From Nakamurella leprariae (lineage in GTDB: Bacteria; Actinomycetota; Actinomycetes; Mycobacteriales; Nakamurellaceae), in the NCBI RefSeq assembly GCF_016918035.1, contig NZ_JAERWK010000012.1, forward strand, positions 62,001 to 126,000: a stretch of DNA of 64,000 bases. Reading direction: 5' to 3'. Under the pieces are notes generated by a model. It had not been told where the DNA came from, did not search any database, and saw only the letters and a list, made by a program, of their open reading frames with translations. Positions 52,936 through 62,554 of this stretch are shown piece after piece. Numbering within the stretch: the first letter of the stretch is position 1; the number at the start of each line of letters is the position of its first letter. A program made the translations under genes and the position numbers.

Positions 52936-54675
52936 ATGACATCCGCCGACCCCGGGAACCGATCCGGGCGACCGCCGGGTGCCTCGGGGGGGTCGGGGAG
53001 CGCTGCTGCACCGGGGCGGTCCGGCCCGCCCGGCGCCGGCCGGGTGCTCTCCGGCCGGTACCGGCTGGATGCCGTGCTGGGTCGCGGATCGATGGGCACG
53101 GTGTGGGCGGCGACCGACCAGTTGCTGCATCGCCGGGTCGCGCTCAAGGAGATCAACGTCCCGCCCGGCACCGGCCGGTACGAGCAGCAGCAGCTGGCCA
53201 ACCGCACGCTCCGGGAGGCCCGGGCGGTCGCCTCGCTGTCCAACCCGTACGTGGTGACCCTGTTCGACATCCTGCAGCCCGCTGACGGTCCGGTGATCGT
53301 CATGGAGCTGCTGGACGCCCGGGCGCTCAGCCAGGTGCTGGCCGAGCAGGGGCCGCTGCGGGACGGCACCGCGGCCACCATCGGGGTCGCGGTGGCGTCC
53401 GGGCTGCTGGCCGCGCACGCCGTCGGAATCACCCACCGGGACGTGAAGCCGGCCAACGTGCTGATCTGCCGGGACGGCCGGGTCAAGCTCACCGATTTCG
53501 GCATCGCCCGCGGCGTGCAGGACCAGGCGCTGACCGCGACCGGGCTGCTGCTCGGCTCCCCGGCCTACATCGCGCCCGAGGTGGCAGCCGGGCGGCGGGC
53601 CATCCCGCAGTCGGACGGTTGGGGGCTGGGCGCGCTGCTGTACGCCTGCCTGGAGGGTCGGCCCCCGTTCGACCGGGGCGAACCGATCGCCACCCTCACC
53701 GCGGTGGTGCAGGACCCCGTCCCGCCGTTCCCGCGAGCCGGTCGGCTGGCCCCGGTGCTGGCCGGCCTGCTGGTGAAGGATCCACGCGGCCGGATGCCGT
53801 TGGCCGACGCGGTGCCGATGCTGCGGGCCGTCGCCGACGACCCCAGCGCCACCATGTTGCGGTTGGGTCGGCCGGGCCCGGCCGGTGGACCGGCTGCGGG
53901 CGGGGTGCCGTCGCACGCCGCGGTGACCCGCGCCGTGCCCCGACCGCCGGGCGCGTTCCGCCCCGGTCCGCAGTCCGGGCTCCCGGCCGGTGCGCCGGTC
54001 GGACCGGTCGGGCGGGTCGGGGGGACGGTCGGACAACGTCCGGTGGACCACCGCCCCGGACAGCGCCGTCCCCCCGACCAGGCACCGGTCACGGAGCGAC
54101 CGCCGGTCCCACCCGCGGGCGGCCGGCCGCAGCCGGCCGGGCACCACGCCCGGCACGACACCCCGCTCGAGGCGGAACCCGGTGTGCCGCAGCACGTTGC
54201 GTCGCCCGACGGGGAGGCCCGGACGGCCCTGCTGCCGGCCGGTGAGCCCGCCGCGGGGCCTGCGGGTCAGCACGGCCGGCACCGCTCCGGACCGACCTCC
54301 GCCGCGGATCCCGACCCCGCCCCGTCCCCACCGTGGGCCCCGGCGGCGCCGGGATCGTCCGCGTCGCAGCTCGGGGCTCCGCCCCCGCCATGGGATCGCG
54401 AGCAGGCGGCCGGGCTGTCCCCGCTCCCCGTGGCCGGCGCCGACGCCGCCGCGGCGGGGACCGGGACCGGTGCGGCGGACGTCGGACCGGACTGGTCGCC
54501 GGGCTGGCAACGGCTCGGCCGCCGCCGGGTCATCCTGCTGGCCGCGCTGATCGGCGTGCTGGTGGCCGTCGCCGGGTTCCTCGGCATCCGCGCCATCGGG
54601 TCCGGCGCGGCCGCGGAAACTCCGGTGGTACCGCCCGTCTCGAGCGCTGCCGGAGTCCGGCCCGGACCGGGCTGA
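52936..54675 (+). CDS. Serine/threonine protein kinase (PknB-like, single-pass)
   Basis: A 579-residue Hanks-type kinase. Kinase domain at about residues 42-300: '[12 protein letters not shown]' (Gly loop), 'VALKEI' (ATP Lys), '[13 protein letters not shown]' (catalytic HRD), 'LTDFGIARG' (DFG) and '[13 protein letters not shown]' (activation loop end). A long Pro/Gly/Ala-rich juxtamembrane region (about 300-530) follows, then one transmembrane helix (about 535-555) and only about 24 outside residues. So it lacks the PASTA or other sensor domain of PknB. ATG 52936 follows a CACGAT box by 6 bases. Confidence 0.92.
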   Translation: MTSADPGNRSGRPPGASGGSGSAAAPGRSGPPGAGRVLSGRYRLDAVLGRGSMGTVWAATDQLLHRRVALKEINVPPGTGRYEQQQLANRTLREARAVASLSNPYVVTLFDILQPADGPVIVMELLDARALSQVLAEQGPLRDGTAATIGVAVASGLLAAHAVGITHRDVKPANVLICRDGRVKLTDFGIARGVQDQALTATGLLLGSPAYIAPEVAAGRRAIPQSDGWGLGALLYACLEGRPPFDRGEPIATLTAVVQDPVPPFPRAGRLAPVLAGLLVKDPRGRMPLADAVPMLRAVADDPSATMLRLGRPGPAGGPAAGGVPSHAAVTRAVPRPPGAFRPGPQSGLPAGAPVGPVGRVGGTVGQRPVDHRPGQRRPPDQAPVTERPPVPPAGGRPQPAGHHARHDTPLEAEPGVPQHVASPDGEARTALLPAGEPAAGPAGQHGRHRSGPTSAADPDPAPSPPWAPAAPGSSASQLGAPPPPWDREQAAGLSPLPVAGADAAAAGTGTGAADVGPDWSPGWQRLGRRRVILLAALIGVLVAVAGFLGIRAIGSGAAAETPVVPPVSSAAGVRPGPG

Positions 54676-54696
54676 CCGTCCGGGCCGATCAGCCCG
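54668..54696. terminator. Hairpin between the convergent kinase and GCS2 genes
   Basis: An 8-bp stem CGGGCTGA/TCAGCCCG with a 13-base loop spanning the kinase stop codon. Could end both transcripts; no U-tract. Confidence 0.45.
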
Positions 54697-54700
54697 CCGG

Positions 54701-56245
54701 TCAGTCCGCTGTCGGCCAGCTGTGTACCGGGTCGTTGGTGTGCATGTGCCGGGCGTACCGGTGCAGCATCTCGGCCAGCGCCTCGTCCCGGGTCGCGCCC
54801 TCGCGTTCCAGCGCGGCGACGGTGCTGGTCTGCCACCTGGCCCCGTTGCGGCGCGTCAGGCACCGTTCCCGGATGACGCCGAGGTAGCGGTCACGGACCA
54901 CCTGGTCGACCCCGCGGCGGGCCAGTCCTTGGTCGGCCAGCGGCAGCAGGTGCCGCAGCACCAGCTCGTCCCACGGCACCTGCCCGAACCCCGGCCAGTA
55001 GAAGGTGGCGTCGACGCCGACCCGCGCCCCCTCGACGAAGTTGGCGGTGGCGGCGTCGAACGACATCCGGGTCCACACCGGGCGGTCCTCGGCGGCCAGC
55101 ATCTCCACCGCACCGTGGTAGAACGCGGCGTTGGCCAGCGCGTCCAGCACCGTGGGACCGGCCGGCAGCACCCGGTTCTCGACCCGGACGTGCGGAACGC
55201 CGTCGACCACGTCGTAGACGGGACGGTTCCAGCGGTAGACGGTGCCGTTGTGCAGCCGCAGCTCCTGCAGTCGCGGGGTCCGCCCGGCGGCCAGTTCCGC
55301 GGCCGGGTCCTCGTCGGAGGTCTCCGGCAGCAGCGCCGGGAACCAGCGCACGTTCTCCTCGAACAGGTCGAAGATCGAGGTGATCCACCGTTCCCCGAAG
55401 AACACCACCGGCCGCACGCCCTGGTTGGCCAGTTCGGGGGAGCGGGTGTCGGTGGCCTGCAGGAACAACTCGATCCGGGTCTCGGCCCACAGCCGCCGGC
55501 CGAACAGGAACGGCGAGTTGGCGCCGAGGGCCAGCTGGGGCCCGGCCAGGGCCTGGGCGGCGTTCCAGTGCGCGGCGAACCGGCGCGGCGGCACCTGCGA
55601 GTGCAGCTGCATCGACGTGCACGCCGACTCAGGGGCGATGGTGTCCGCGTACAGGTGCAGCCGCTCCACCGGCATCCCGTGGAGCGGTCCGGGAGAGGAG
55701 ATGTCGAGCTCGATGTTCTCCCGGCGCGCGGCGAACACCGCCCGGTCCAGGGCCTGGTACCGGGGGTTCGCGCTCATCCAGTCCGTGTCGAAGTGCTCCG
55801 GCCGCAGCGTGGGCAGGATGCCGATCATCACGATCTCGCTGTCGGCCGGCTCGGCCATGGCCGTGGCGTGGTCCAGCGACGCGCGCAGCATCGCTTCCAG
55901 GTCCAGCACCTGGCTGCCGGACCAGGTCCGTGGCGGCACGTTCAGCTCGATGTTGTAGCGGCCGAGTTCGGTCTGGAACGCCGGATCGGCGATCCGGTTC
56001 AGGACCTCGGCGTTGCGCATGGTCGGCTGTCCGTGGGCGTCGACCAGGTTGAGTTCGATCTCCAGGCCGGTCATCCGCGACTCGTCGCCGTCGAACGACT
56101 GCCCGGCCAGCATCCGCTCGAAGACGTCGAGGCACCGCTGCACCTTGGTGCGGAACTTGGCCCGCTGGGCCCGGGAGAACAGGCCGTCGGCCGGCTGCTC
56201 CGGTCCGGCGGAGGCGTCGAGGTCACCTGCCAGGTCGTCACCCAT
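54701..56245 (-). CDS. Glutamate-cysteine ligase family 2 (GCS2) protein
   Basis: A 514-residue ATP-dependent carboxylate-amine ligase. 'MTGLEIELNLVDAHGQP' (about residues 48-64, metal-binding Glu residues), 'ELGRYNIELNVPPRTW' (about 83-98), 'TSMQLHSQVPPRRFAAHWNA' (about 207-226), 'LALGANSPFLFGRRLWAETR' (about 234-253) and 'FVEGARVGVDATFYWPGFG' (about 408-426). GCS2 enzymes join glutamate to cysteine or other amines. Actinomycetes use mycothiol rather than glutathione, so ergothioneine-type or unknown products are possible; no egt genes are nearby. The 5' leader carries a 15-bp repeat. Confidence 0.87.
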   Translation of the reverse strand: MGDDLAGDLDASAGPEQPADGLFSRAQRAKFRTKVQRCLDVFERMLAGQSFDGDESRMTGLEIELNLVDAHGQPTMRNAEVLNRIADPAFQTELGRYNIELNVPPRTWSGSQVLDLEAMLRASLDHATAMAEPADSEIVMIGILPTLRPEHFDTDWMSANPRYQALDRAVFAARRENIELDISSPGPLHGMPVERLHLYADTIAPESACTSMQLHSQVPPRRFAAHWNAAQALAGPQLALGANSPFLFGRRLWAETRIELFLQATDTRSPELANQGVRPVVFFGERWITSIFDLFEENVRWFPALLPETSDEDPAAELAAGRTPRLQELRLHNGTVYRWNRPVYDVVDGVPHVRVENRVLPAGPTVLDALANAAFYHGAVEMLAAEDRPVWTRMSFDAATANFVEGARVGVDATFYWPGFGQVPWDELVLRHLLPLADQGLARRGVDQVVRDRYLGVIRERCLTRRNGARWQTSTVAALEREGATRDEALAEMLHRYARHMHTNDPVHSWPTAD

Positions 56246-56732
56246 CGGGTCCGTCCTTCCGGATCGTGCTGAGCGGTCGTACCGGCAGCGGTCGTACCGG
56301 CAGCGGTCGTACCAGCAGCGGTCGTGCCGTGCCGTGCCGCTGTCGCGCTCGATCCTGCTGCATGCGCCGGCGTGGTGGCCGCTGACCCGGGGACACGTCG
56401 CTCCGGACAGCCTCGACGCGACCACGGACGGGGCCACGACGGGCGCCACCGGACCGTCCTCCGTCTCGCGTCGGCCGGCGGAACGATGCCACAGTCGCAC
56501 ACTGTTCGTGTTTGATCGGTTGCGCTCCGCTACCGCGTCCATCACGATGTGGCGGTCCGGCGACCGGTGCAGGTCCGGAGCCGCGACGACGCCGGCGATG
56601 CGTCCCGATGCGGATCGGATCGCCCCGGCCGTCGTCGCGGGTCCGACGTGCCGCGTCCGGCGGATGTGCGGTTGGGGAGCAACCGCGCGGGTGCGCGGGC
56701 CGGACAGCTCGCGTCGACGAGGGGGCGCCGGG
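56246..56732. other. 487-base divergent region between the GCS2 gene and the surface protein
   Basis: Contains the 15-bp repeat array (56273-56332) close to the GCS2 start and a locally AT-richer patch (about 56495-56525, with GTGTTTGATCGG) that may be a promoter. Reading frames here are not family-like. Confidence 0.4.
56273..56332. repeat. 15-bp tandem repeat, 4 copies, in the GCS2 5' leader
   Basis: Units GCGGTCGTACCGGCA (two exact), GCGGTCGTACCAGCA and a diverged GCGGTCGTGCCGTGC, head to tail, starting 28 bases upstream of the GCS2 start codon. Probably within the untranslated leader or promoter. Confidence 0.85.
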
Positions 56733-59700
56733 GTGACCCGAGCATCGATCTGGCCGTTCAACCGTGCCGCACGGCACGGGACGGGGGAGACCGGCAGGAG
56801 GCGGACCGGGCGCTCCGGTCGCCGCCGGCCGGCGATGACCGCGGCGGCGCTCACCGCCACCGCACTCATCACCCTGGCCGCGGCGGTCCCGGCCGGGGCG
56901 GTCATCACCCCCACCAGGATCGGGACCGGCCCGGCACCCGCGCCCCGGCTGGTGCCTGCCGCCACCGCGACCACCGCGGTGGTCGAGGTGAACACCGGTG
57001 GCGACCGGGTCGGCGTGAGCGGGGTCAGCCCGCTGGCCGGCGTCCAGCTCGGCCTGTTCGCCGGCGAGGGCGACGCGAACCCGGTGAACACCAGCTGGGC
57101 GCTCTGCACCTCCGACGGCGACGGCGACTGCAGCTTCCAGGTCCCGGACACGCAGTCCGGCGGGGCCAACCGCAACGCCCGGTACTGGGTGAAGCAGGTC
57201 GCCGCACCCGCCGGGTGGACCGTCAACGCCACGCTGCGCACCGGCGACGCCGACGGCAGCGGCTCGCAGGCCACCCCGTACGCGTTCCGTACGCCCTCGT
57301 TGCGGGCCGGCAACACGTACACCTCCGGCGAGGACTTCATGACCGGCGGGTCCTACGACCGCACCGCCTCGGGCGGGGTCTGGCAGACCTCGCGCAGCAA
57401 CCCGGTGGCCGGCGACTGCGGGCTGGACGTCGCCCTGGTGCTGGACGTCTCGGGTTCCGTCGGGTCGAGCATGCCGGCGCTGCAGGCGGCCGGGCGCACC
57501 CTGGTCAACTCGCTCATCGGCACCCCGTCGTCGGTCGGGCTGTTCACCTTCGCCAGCACCGCGCCCGCGAACAGCTCGAACAACCGCAACCGGCCGGTCG
57601 TCCCGGTGTCCACCGCGGCGGGCGCCGGCATGGTCAACGGCTGGATCAACGGCACCTCGTCCGGCGGTGGCACCAACTGGGACCGCGGGCTGGCCCAGGT
57701 CGCCGCCTCGGACAGCGACTTCGACGTCGCCATCGTCATCACCGACGGCAACCCCAGCTTCTACGGCTCTCCGACCAAGGGTCCCGGCGACTACACCCGC
57801 TTCGTCGAGGTCGAGAACGGCATCTTCTCGGCCAACGCCGTCAAGGCCGAGGGCACCCGCGTGGTCGCCATGGGGGTCGGCGCCGGCGTCTCCGGCTTCC
57901 CGCAGAACCTGGCCGCCATCTCCGGGCCGGTCGTCAACTCGGACTACTACCAGACCGCTGACTACACCGTGGCCGGCCAGGCCCTGCGCGCGCTGGCCCT
58001 GGAGAACTGCGCCGGCTCGGTCTCGGTGGTCAAGGAGGTCATCCCGCCGGGCGGCACCCTGGTCGACGCGCAGCCGGCCGCCGGCTGGACCTTCGACGCC
58101 ACCGCCGCGAACGCGACGGTCACCCCGGGCTCCGCCGTGACCGACGCGACCGGCGGCGTCTCCTTCGACCTGGCCTTCGCCGACGGCACCACCTCCAGCC
58201 CGGTCACCGTCACCGAGACCCAGCAGGCCGGCTACTCGCTGGTGTCGCAGGGCGGGGCGAACGCCGTCTGCACGAACCTGGCCAGCGGTACCCCGGTGCC
58301 GGTGACCAACGCCGGTCCGACCGGCTTCACCGTCGCCGCGGACACCACCGCGCCGATCAGCTGTGTCGTGGTCAACCAGGCCCCGACCCCGCAAGCCGCC
58401 GTCCAGGTCGAGAAGCAGTGGGTGGTCGACGGGGTGGCGTACTCGGACGGCGCGCAGCCGGCCGGGCTGGTCGCCTCGCCGACCGTGAACGGAGCGCCGG
58501 CCACGTTCGGCGCTCCGGTGTCGGGGTTCACCGCCGGCGACACGGTGACCATCGACGAGGTGGCGACGGTGCTGCCGGGCTGCACCGTGATCAGCGCGAC
58601 GGTCACCGCGGCCGGGACGTCGCTGCCGGCGACCATCACGCTGCCCGGTGGGCTCACCACCGTCTCCCTCACCAACACGGTGTCCTGCGACAGCAGCCTG
58701 ACGCTGACCAAGGAGGTCGCGATCGGCGACGCCGACCCGGCCGGTTGGGTGCTCACCGCGACCGGCCCGGACGGATCGCTGACCGGACCGACCGGCGGCA
58801 CCGGAGTGACCGCACAGGTGACTGCGGGCGAGCCGTACACCCTGACCGAGACCGGCGGTGACCCGCGCTACGTCCAGGCCGTCGATGACACCGGCCGCGC
58901 GCAGTGGAACTGCACCGCCACGCTGGCAGGCGGGCCGTTCGACAGCACCGAGGCCGCCTCCGGCACCGTGGTCGTCGGCCTCGGCGAGCAGGTCACCTGT
59001 ACCGCGGTGAACGTCACCGCCGAGGTGACGCTGGCCAAGCAGGTCGTCAATGACGCCGGCGGCACCGCCGCCCCGGGCGACTTCCAGCTGACCGCCACGC
59101 CGACCGGCACTGTGCCGCCGGGCCTGGGCCCGGTCACGGTGCCGGGCAGTGCCGCCGGCGCCGTCGCGCTGCTGCGCCCCGGCCAGCCGTACGCGCTGAC
59201 CGAGGCCGGTCCGGCCGGCTACACCGGGTCCGTGGCGTGCAGTGTGGACGGCGGCGCACCCCAGCCGGCCACCTCGGTCACCGCGCAGGCCGGCCAGAGC
59301 GTGGTCTGCCAGTTCACCAACGACGACATCGCGCCGCAGCTCACCCTGGCCAAGGTGGTGGCCAACGGCGCCACCGGGGGCACCGCCGTGGCGGCGGACT
59401 TCACCCTGACCGCGGTGAACGGGGACGCCACCATCACGGGCGCAGCCGGCTCCGCGGCGGTGACGGACCAGACCGCGTCGGCGGGCACCTGGACGCTCAG
59501 CGAGGACGGGCCGGACGGCTACTCCGGTTCGGTCTGGACCTGCGCCACCGCGGCCGGGGTCCCGGTCGCCGGCGGTGACCAGGTCACCCTGGAGCTCGGC
59601 CAGGACGTCACCTGCATCGTCACCAACACCGCCGTCGCCCCCACGCTGACCCTGGTCAAGCAGGTGGTGAACAGCAGCGGCGGTTCGGCCGAGCCGGAGG

Positions 59701-62426
59701 ACTGGACGCTGACCGCGTCCGGCCCCGTCACCGTGAGCGGGACGACCGGCTCCGCCGAGGTCACCGACGCAGCGGTGGCGACCGGCACCTACGACCTGCG
59801 GGAGGCGGGACCGTCCGGGTACTCGCGATCCAACTGGACGTGCACCGGCGCATCGGCCAGCACGGCCGACTCGGTCACCGTCGCCCTCGGCGACGAGGCG
59901 ACCTGCACCCTGGTCAACACCGATCAACCGGCCACCCTGACGTTGGTCAAGGACGTGGAGACCGGCACCACCGGCTCGACCGCGGTGCCGGCCGACTGGA
60001 CGTTGACCGCCACCCCGGACGGCATCGCCGGCCAGCCCGTGGTGTCCGGCAACGGCGATCCCACGAGCGCCGGCGGCGTCGCCCTGGTGTCGGTGTTCGC
60101 CGGCGAGTACGTGCTCACGGAGCGCGGCCCGGACGGGTTCACCGAACTCGGCTGGCAGTGCCAGGGCGCGGTGGTCGCGCCCAGCGACCTGGGCATCGAG
60201 GTGTCCGTCCCGTCCGGCGGCAATGTCATCTGCACCGTCACCAACACCGCCGTCGCGCCCACGCTGACCCTGGTCAAGCAGGTCGACAACGGCAGCACCG
60301 GCGGCACCGCGGAGGCAGGCGACTGGACGTTGACCGCGGACGGCCCGACCCCGATCTCCGGCGTCACCGGCGCTCCGGCCGTCACCTCGGCGCCGGTCGC
60401 GGTGGGCAGCTACACGCTGACGGAGTCCGGGCTGCCCGGCTACACGGCGGGGCAGTGGGAGTGCGCCATCGACGGCGGCGGTCTGGTCACCGGTGACACC
60501 GTCACCCTGGCCGAGGGCCAGGACGCCGTCTGCAGCATCGTCAACACGGCCGTGTCGCCGACGCTGACCCTGGTCAAGTCGGTGACCAACAGCCACGGCG
60601 GCACTGCCGTGCCGACCGACTGGACGCTGGCCGCGACCGGGGCCGACGCCGAGTTCTCCGGGACCACCGGATCGGCCGCCGTCACCGCGGTCGAGGTGCC
60701 GGTCGGCGAGTACGACCTGGCCGAGACCGGCGACGTGCCCGGGTACGTCGCGGGTGGCTGGACCTGTGTCGGGGCCGGTGACCTCGTCGCCGGGCCGGGC
60801 TCCGCGCTGGGCATCAGCACCGGCACGGTCACCCTCGGCCTCGGCGACGAGGCGGTCTGCGCCATCGTCAACGCCGACCGCCCGGCCGACCTGACCCTGG
60901 CCAAGGTGGTGGACGCCGGTCAGACCGGTTCGCCGGCCGTGCCGGCCGAGTGGACGCTGACCGCCACCCCGGTCGACCTGCCGGGTCAGCCGGTGGTGTC
61001 CGGCTCCGGCGATCCGCTGCAGATCGGCGGCGTCGACGAGGTGCCGGTCTTCGCCGGCCAGTACCGGCTGTCCGAGTCCGGCCCACAGGGCTGGACACCG
61101 GGCGACTGGACCTGCACCGGCGGGCAGCTCGACGGTGACCTGGTGACCGTGCCGACCGGCGGTGAGGTCAGCTGCTCGATCACCAACACGGCGCAGCCGG
61201 CCACGCTGACCCTGGTCAAGCAGGTCGTCAACGGGGACACCGGCGGCACGGCCGTTCCGGCCGACTGGACGCTGACGGCCACCGGCCCGGTCACCGTCAG
61301 CGGCACCAGCGGCGCCGCGGCGATCACCGCCGCGGTGGTGCCGGTGGGGAACTACACGCTCTCGGAGTCCGGGCCGGACGGGTACATGGCCGGCAGCTGG
61401 GTGTGTGACGGCGTCACCATCGAGGCCGGTCGGATCACCGTCGGCGTCGGCATCGACCTGACCTGCACGGTGACCAACACCGCGCAGGCCCCGACCCTGA
61501 CGCTGGTCAAGCAGGTGGACAACGGCAACACCGGCACCGCCGAGGCGAACGACTGGACCCTGCAGGCGGCCGGGCCGGTCACCGTGTCCGGCGTCACCGC
61601 GTCGGACGGCGTCACCGCGGTGTCGGTGCCGGCCGGCGAGTACACGCTGTCCGAGACCGGTGGTCCGGATGGCTATGTCGCCTCCGGCTGGATCTGCTCG
61701 GACGCGCCGGACACCGTGGTCGGCACCGTCACGCTGATCCTGGGCGCGGACGTCACCTGCACCATCACCAACTCGGTCGCCCCGGCGCCGGGGTGGGAGC
61801 TGGTCAAGACGGCGGATCCGGTGACCGAGACCCAGGTGGTGGCCGGTACGCCGATCACCTACACGCTGACTGCGACCAACACCGGCAACGTGGCCATCAC
61901 CGGGGCGCAGGCGGTCGACGACCTGTCGCAGGTGCTGGACCTGGCCGACCTGCAGGGCCCGCTGCCGGCCGGGTTGACCCTGGACGGCGCGGCGCTGAAC
62001 TGGGCGCTGCCGGAACTGTCCTTCGGCGGGACGGTGAGCGTCTCGTACACGGTGGTGGTCAGGGCCGGGCTGGACACCGGCACGCTGATCAACACCGCCG
62101 CGCCGGTGGGCGACACGGGGGGCAGCTGCGGCGAGTGCGGCACGCTGCACCGCATCGTCAGCCTCACCCCGATCCCGACCAGCAGCTCGACCGGGCCTAC
62201 CACCACGACCACGGTCTGGACCAGCCCGGACCACGGCGGCGGCAATGGTGGCGGCGGCAATGGTGGGGGCGGCAACGGCGGGGGTGGCCACCACGGTGGC
62301 GGCAACCTGCCCGACACCGGCGTGCCGGCCAGCGCCTACCTGCTGTGGGGCGCCGCCCTGCTGGCCGGCGGTCTGGCGCTGCTGTGGTTCAGCCGGCGGA
62401 ACCGGGCGACCGGAGCCCACCGCTGA
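56733..62426 (+). CDS. LPXTG-anchored surface protein with vWA domain and about ten Ig-like repeats
   Basis: A 1897-residue cell-wall protein. Signal peptide (residues about 1-55, basic then hydrophobic, ending 'AAAVPAGA'). A SpaA/Cna-B-like start follows, then a vWA domain (about 230-430) with the metal-site motif 'VLDVSGSVGSS'. Two prealbumin-like modules come next, then about ten repeats of 95-110 residues beginning '(P)TLTLVKQVVN-GGTA' and containing 'DWTLTA', 'GYT-GxW-C' and 'VTCTVTNT'. A DUF11-type module ('ITYTLTATNTGNVAI'), a Gly/Asn stretch and the sortase motif LPDTG (about residue 1860) with a helix and basic tail end it. Cys pairs in each repeat suggest disulfides. No sortase gene is in view. 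GTG 56733 chosen; ATG 56835 is the alternative. Confidence 0.88.
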   Translation: MTRASIWPFNRAARHGTGETGRRRTGRSGRRRPAMTAAALTATALITLAAAVPAGAVITPTRIGTGPAPAPRLVPAATATTAVVEVNTGGDRVGVSGVSPLAGVQLGLFAGEGDANPVNTSWALCTSDGDGDCSFQVPDTQSGGANRNARYWVKQVAAPAGWTVNATLRTGDADGSGSQATPYAFRTPSLRAGNTYTSGEDFMTGGSYDRTASGGVWQTSRSNPVAGDCGLDVALVLDVSGSVGSSMPALQAAGRTLVNSLIGTPSSVGLFTFASTAPANSSNNRNRPVVPVSTAAGAGMVNGWINGTSSGGGTNWDRGLAQVAASDSDFDVAIVITDGNPSFYGSPTKGPGDYTRFVEVENGIFSANAVKAEGTRVVAMGVGAGVSGFPQNLAAISGPVVNSDYYQTADYTVAGQALRALALENCAGSVSVVKEVIPPGGTLVDAQPAAGWTFDATAANATVTPGSAVTDATGGVSFDLAFADGTTSSPVTVTETQQAGYSLVSQGGANAVCTNLASGTPVPVTNAGPTGFTVAADTTAPISCVVVNQAPTPQAAVQVEKQWVVDGVAYSDGAQPAGLVASPTVNGAPATFGAPVSGFTAGDTVTIDEVATVLPGCTVISATVTAAGTSLPATITLPGGLTTVSLTNTVSCDSSLTLTKEVAIGDADPAGWVLTATGPDGSLTGPTGGTGVTAQVTAGEPYTLTETGGDPRYVQAVDDTGRAQWNCTATLAGGPFDSTEAASGTVVVGLGEQVTCTAVNVTAEVTLAKQVVNDAGGTAAPGDFQLTATPTGTVPPGLGPVTVPGSAAGAVALLRPGQPYALTEAGPAGYTGSVACSVDGGAPQPATSVTAQAGQSVVCQFTNDDIAPQLTLAKVVANGATGGTAVAADFTLTAVNGDATITGAAGSAAVTDQTASAGTWTLSEDGPDGYSGSVWTCATAAGVPVAGGDQVTLELGQDVTCIVTNTAVAPTLTLVKQVVNSSGGSAEPEDWTLTASGPVTVSGTTGSAEVTDAAVATGTYDLREAGPSGYSRSNWTCTGASASTADSVTVALGDEATCTLVNTDQPATLTLVKDVETGTTGSTAVPADWTLTATPDGIAGQPVVSGNGDPTSAGGVALVSVFAGEYVLTERGPDGFTELGWQCQGAVVAPSDLGIEVSVPSGGNVICTVTNTAVAPTLTLVKQVDNGSTGGTAEAGDWTLTADGPTPISGVTGAPAVTSAPVAVGSYTLTESGLPGYTAGQWECAIDGGGLVTGDTVTLAEGQDAVCSIVNTAVSPTLTLVKSVTNSHGGTAVPTDWTLAATGADAEFSGTTGSAAVTAVEVPVGEYDLAETGDVPGYVAGGWTCVGAGDLVAGPGSALGISTGTVTLGLGDEAVCAIVNADRPADLTLAKVVDAGQTGSPAVPAEWTLTATPVDLPGQPVVSGSGDPLQIGGVDEVPVFAGQYRLSESGPQGWTPGDWTCTGGQLDGDLVTVPTGGEVSCSITNTAQPATLTLVKQVVNGDTGGTAVPADWTLTATGPVTVSGTSGAAAITAAVVPVGNYTLSESGPDGYMAGSWVCDGVTIEAGRITVGVGIDLTCTVTNTAQAPTLTLVKQVDNGNTGTAEANDWTLQAAGPVTVSGVTASDGVTAVSVPAGEYTLSETGGPDGYVASGWICSDAPDTVVGTVTLILGADVTCTITNSVAPAPGWELVKTADPVTETQVVAGTPITYTLTATNTGNVAITGAQAVDDLSQVLDLADLQGPLPAGLTLDGAALNWALPELSFGGTVSVSYTVVVRAGLDTGTLINTAAPVGDTGGSCGECGTLHRIVSLTPIPTSSSTGPTTTTTVWTSPDHGGGNGGGGNGGGGNGGGGHHGGGNLPDTGVPASAYLLWGAALLAGGLALLWFSRRNRATGAHR
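58696..61790 (+). repeat. About ten tandem intragenic repeats in the surface protein
   Basis: Modules begin near 58696, 59020, 59334, 59637, 59929, 60256, 60553, 60886, 61196 and 61490. Their first 25-30 bases (ACGCTGACCCTGGTCAAGCA-like) are nearly identical, while the rest diverges, so copy number could change by recombination. Modules at 59929 and 60886 form a distinct subtype ('GQPVVSGNGDP'). Confidence 0.8.
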
Positions 62427-62451
62427 ACGGGTCCTGACGCGTGATCGGGGC

Positions 62452-62487
62452 GCCCCGGAGCCTTGGGCATCCACCCGGCTCCGGGGC
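62452..62487 (+). terminator. Hairpin after the surface protein
   Basis: An 11-bp perfect stem (62452-62462 with 62477-62487) and a 14-base loop, 25 bases after the stop codon. No U-tract. Confidence 0.6.
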
Positions 62488-62554
62488 CGTCCCGTCCGCG
62501 TCGGCGGCGCGCTCGGCTCGGCCCGCCCGAGGAGGCGATTACCCTCTGACACCT

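Noticed and set aside
56238-62552. A 2104-codon open frame on the minus strand opposite the surface protein
   Set aside because: Composed of Arg/Gly/Asp/Val-rich shadow sequence of the repeats, with no signal or domain; explained by codon periodicity.
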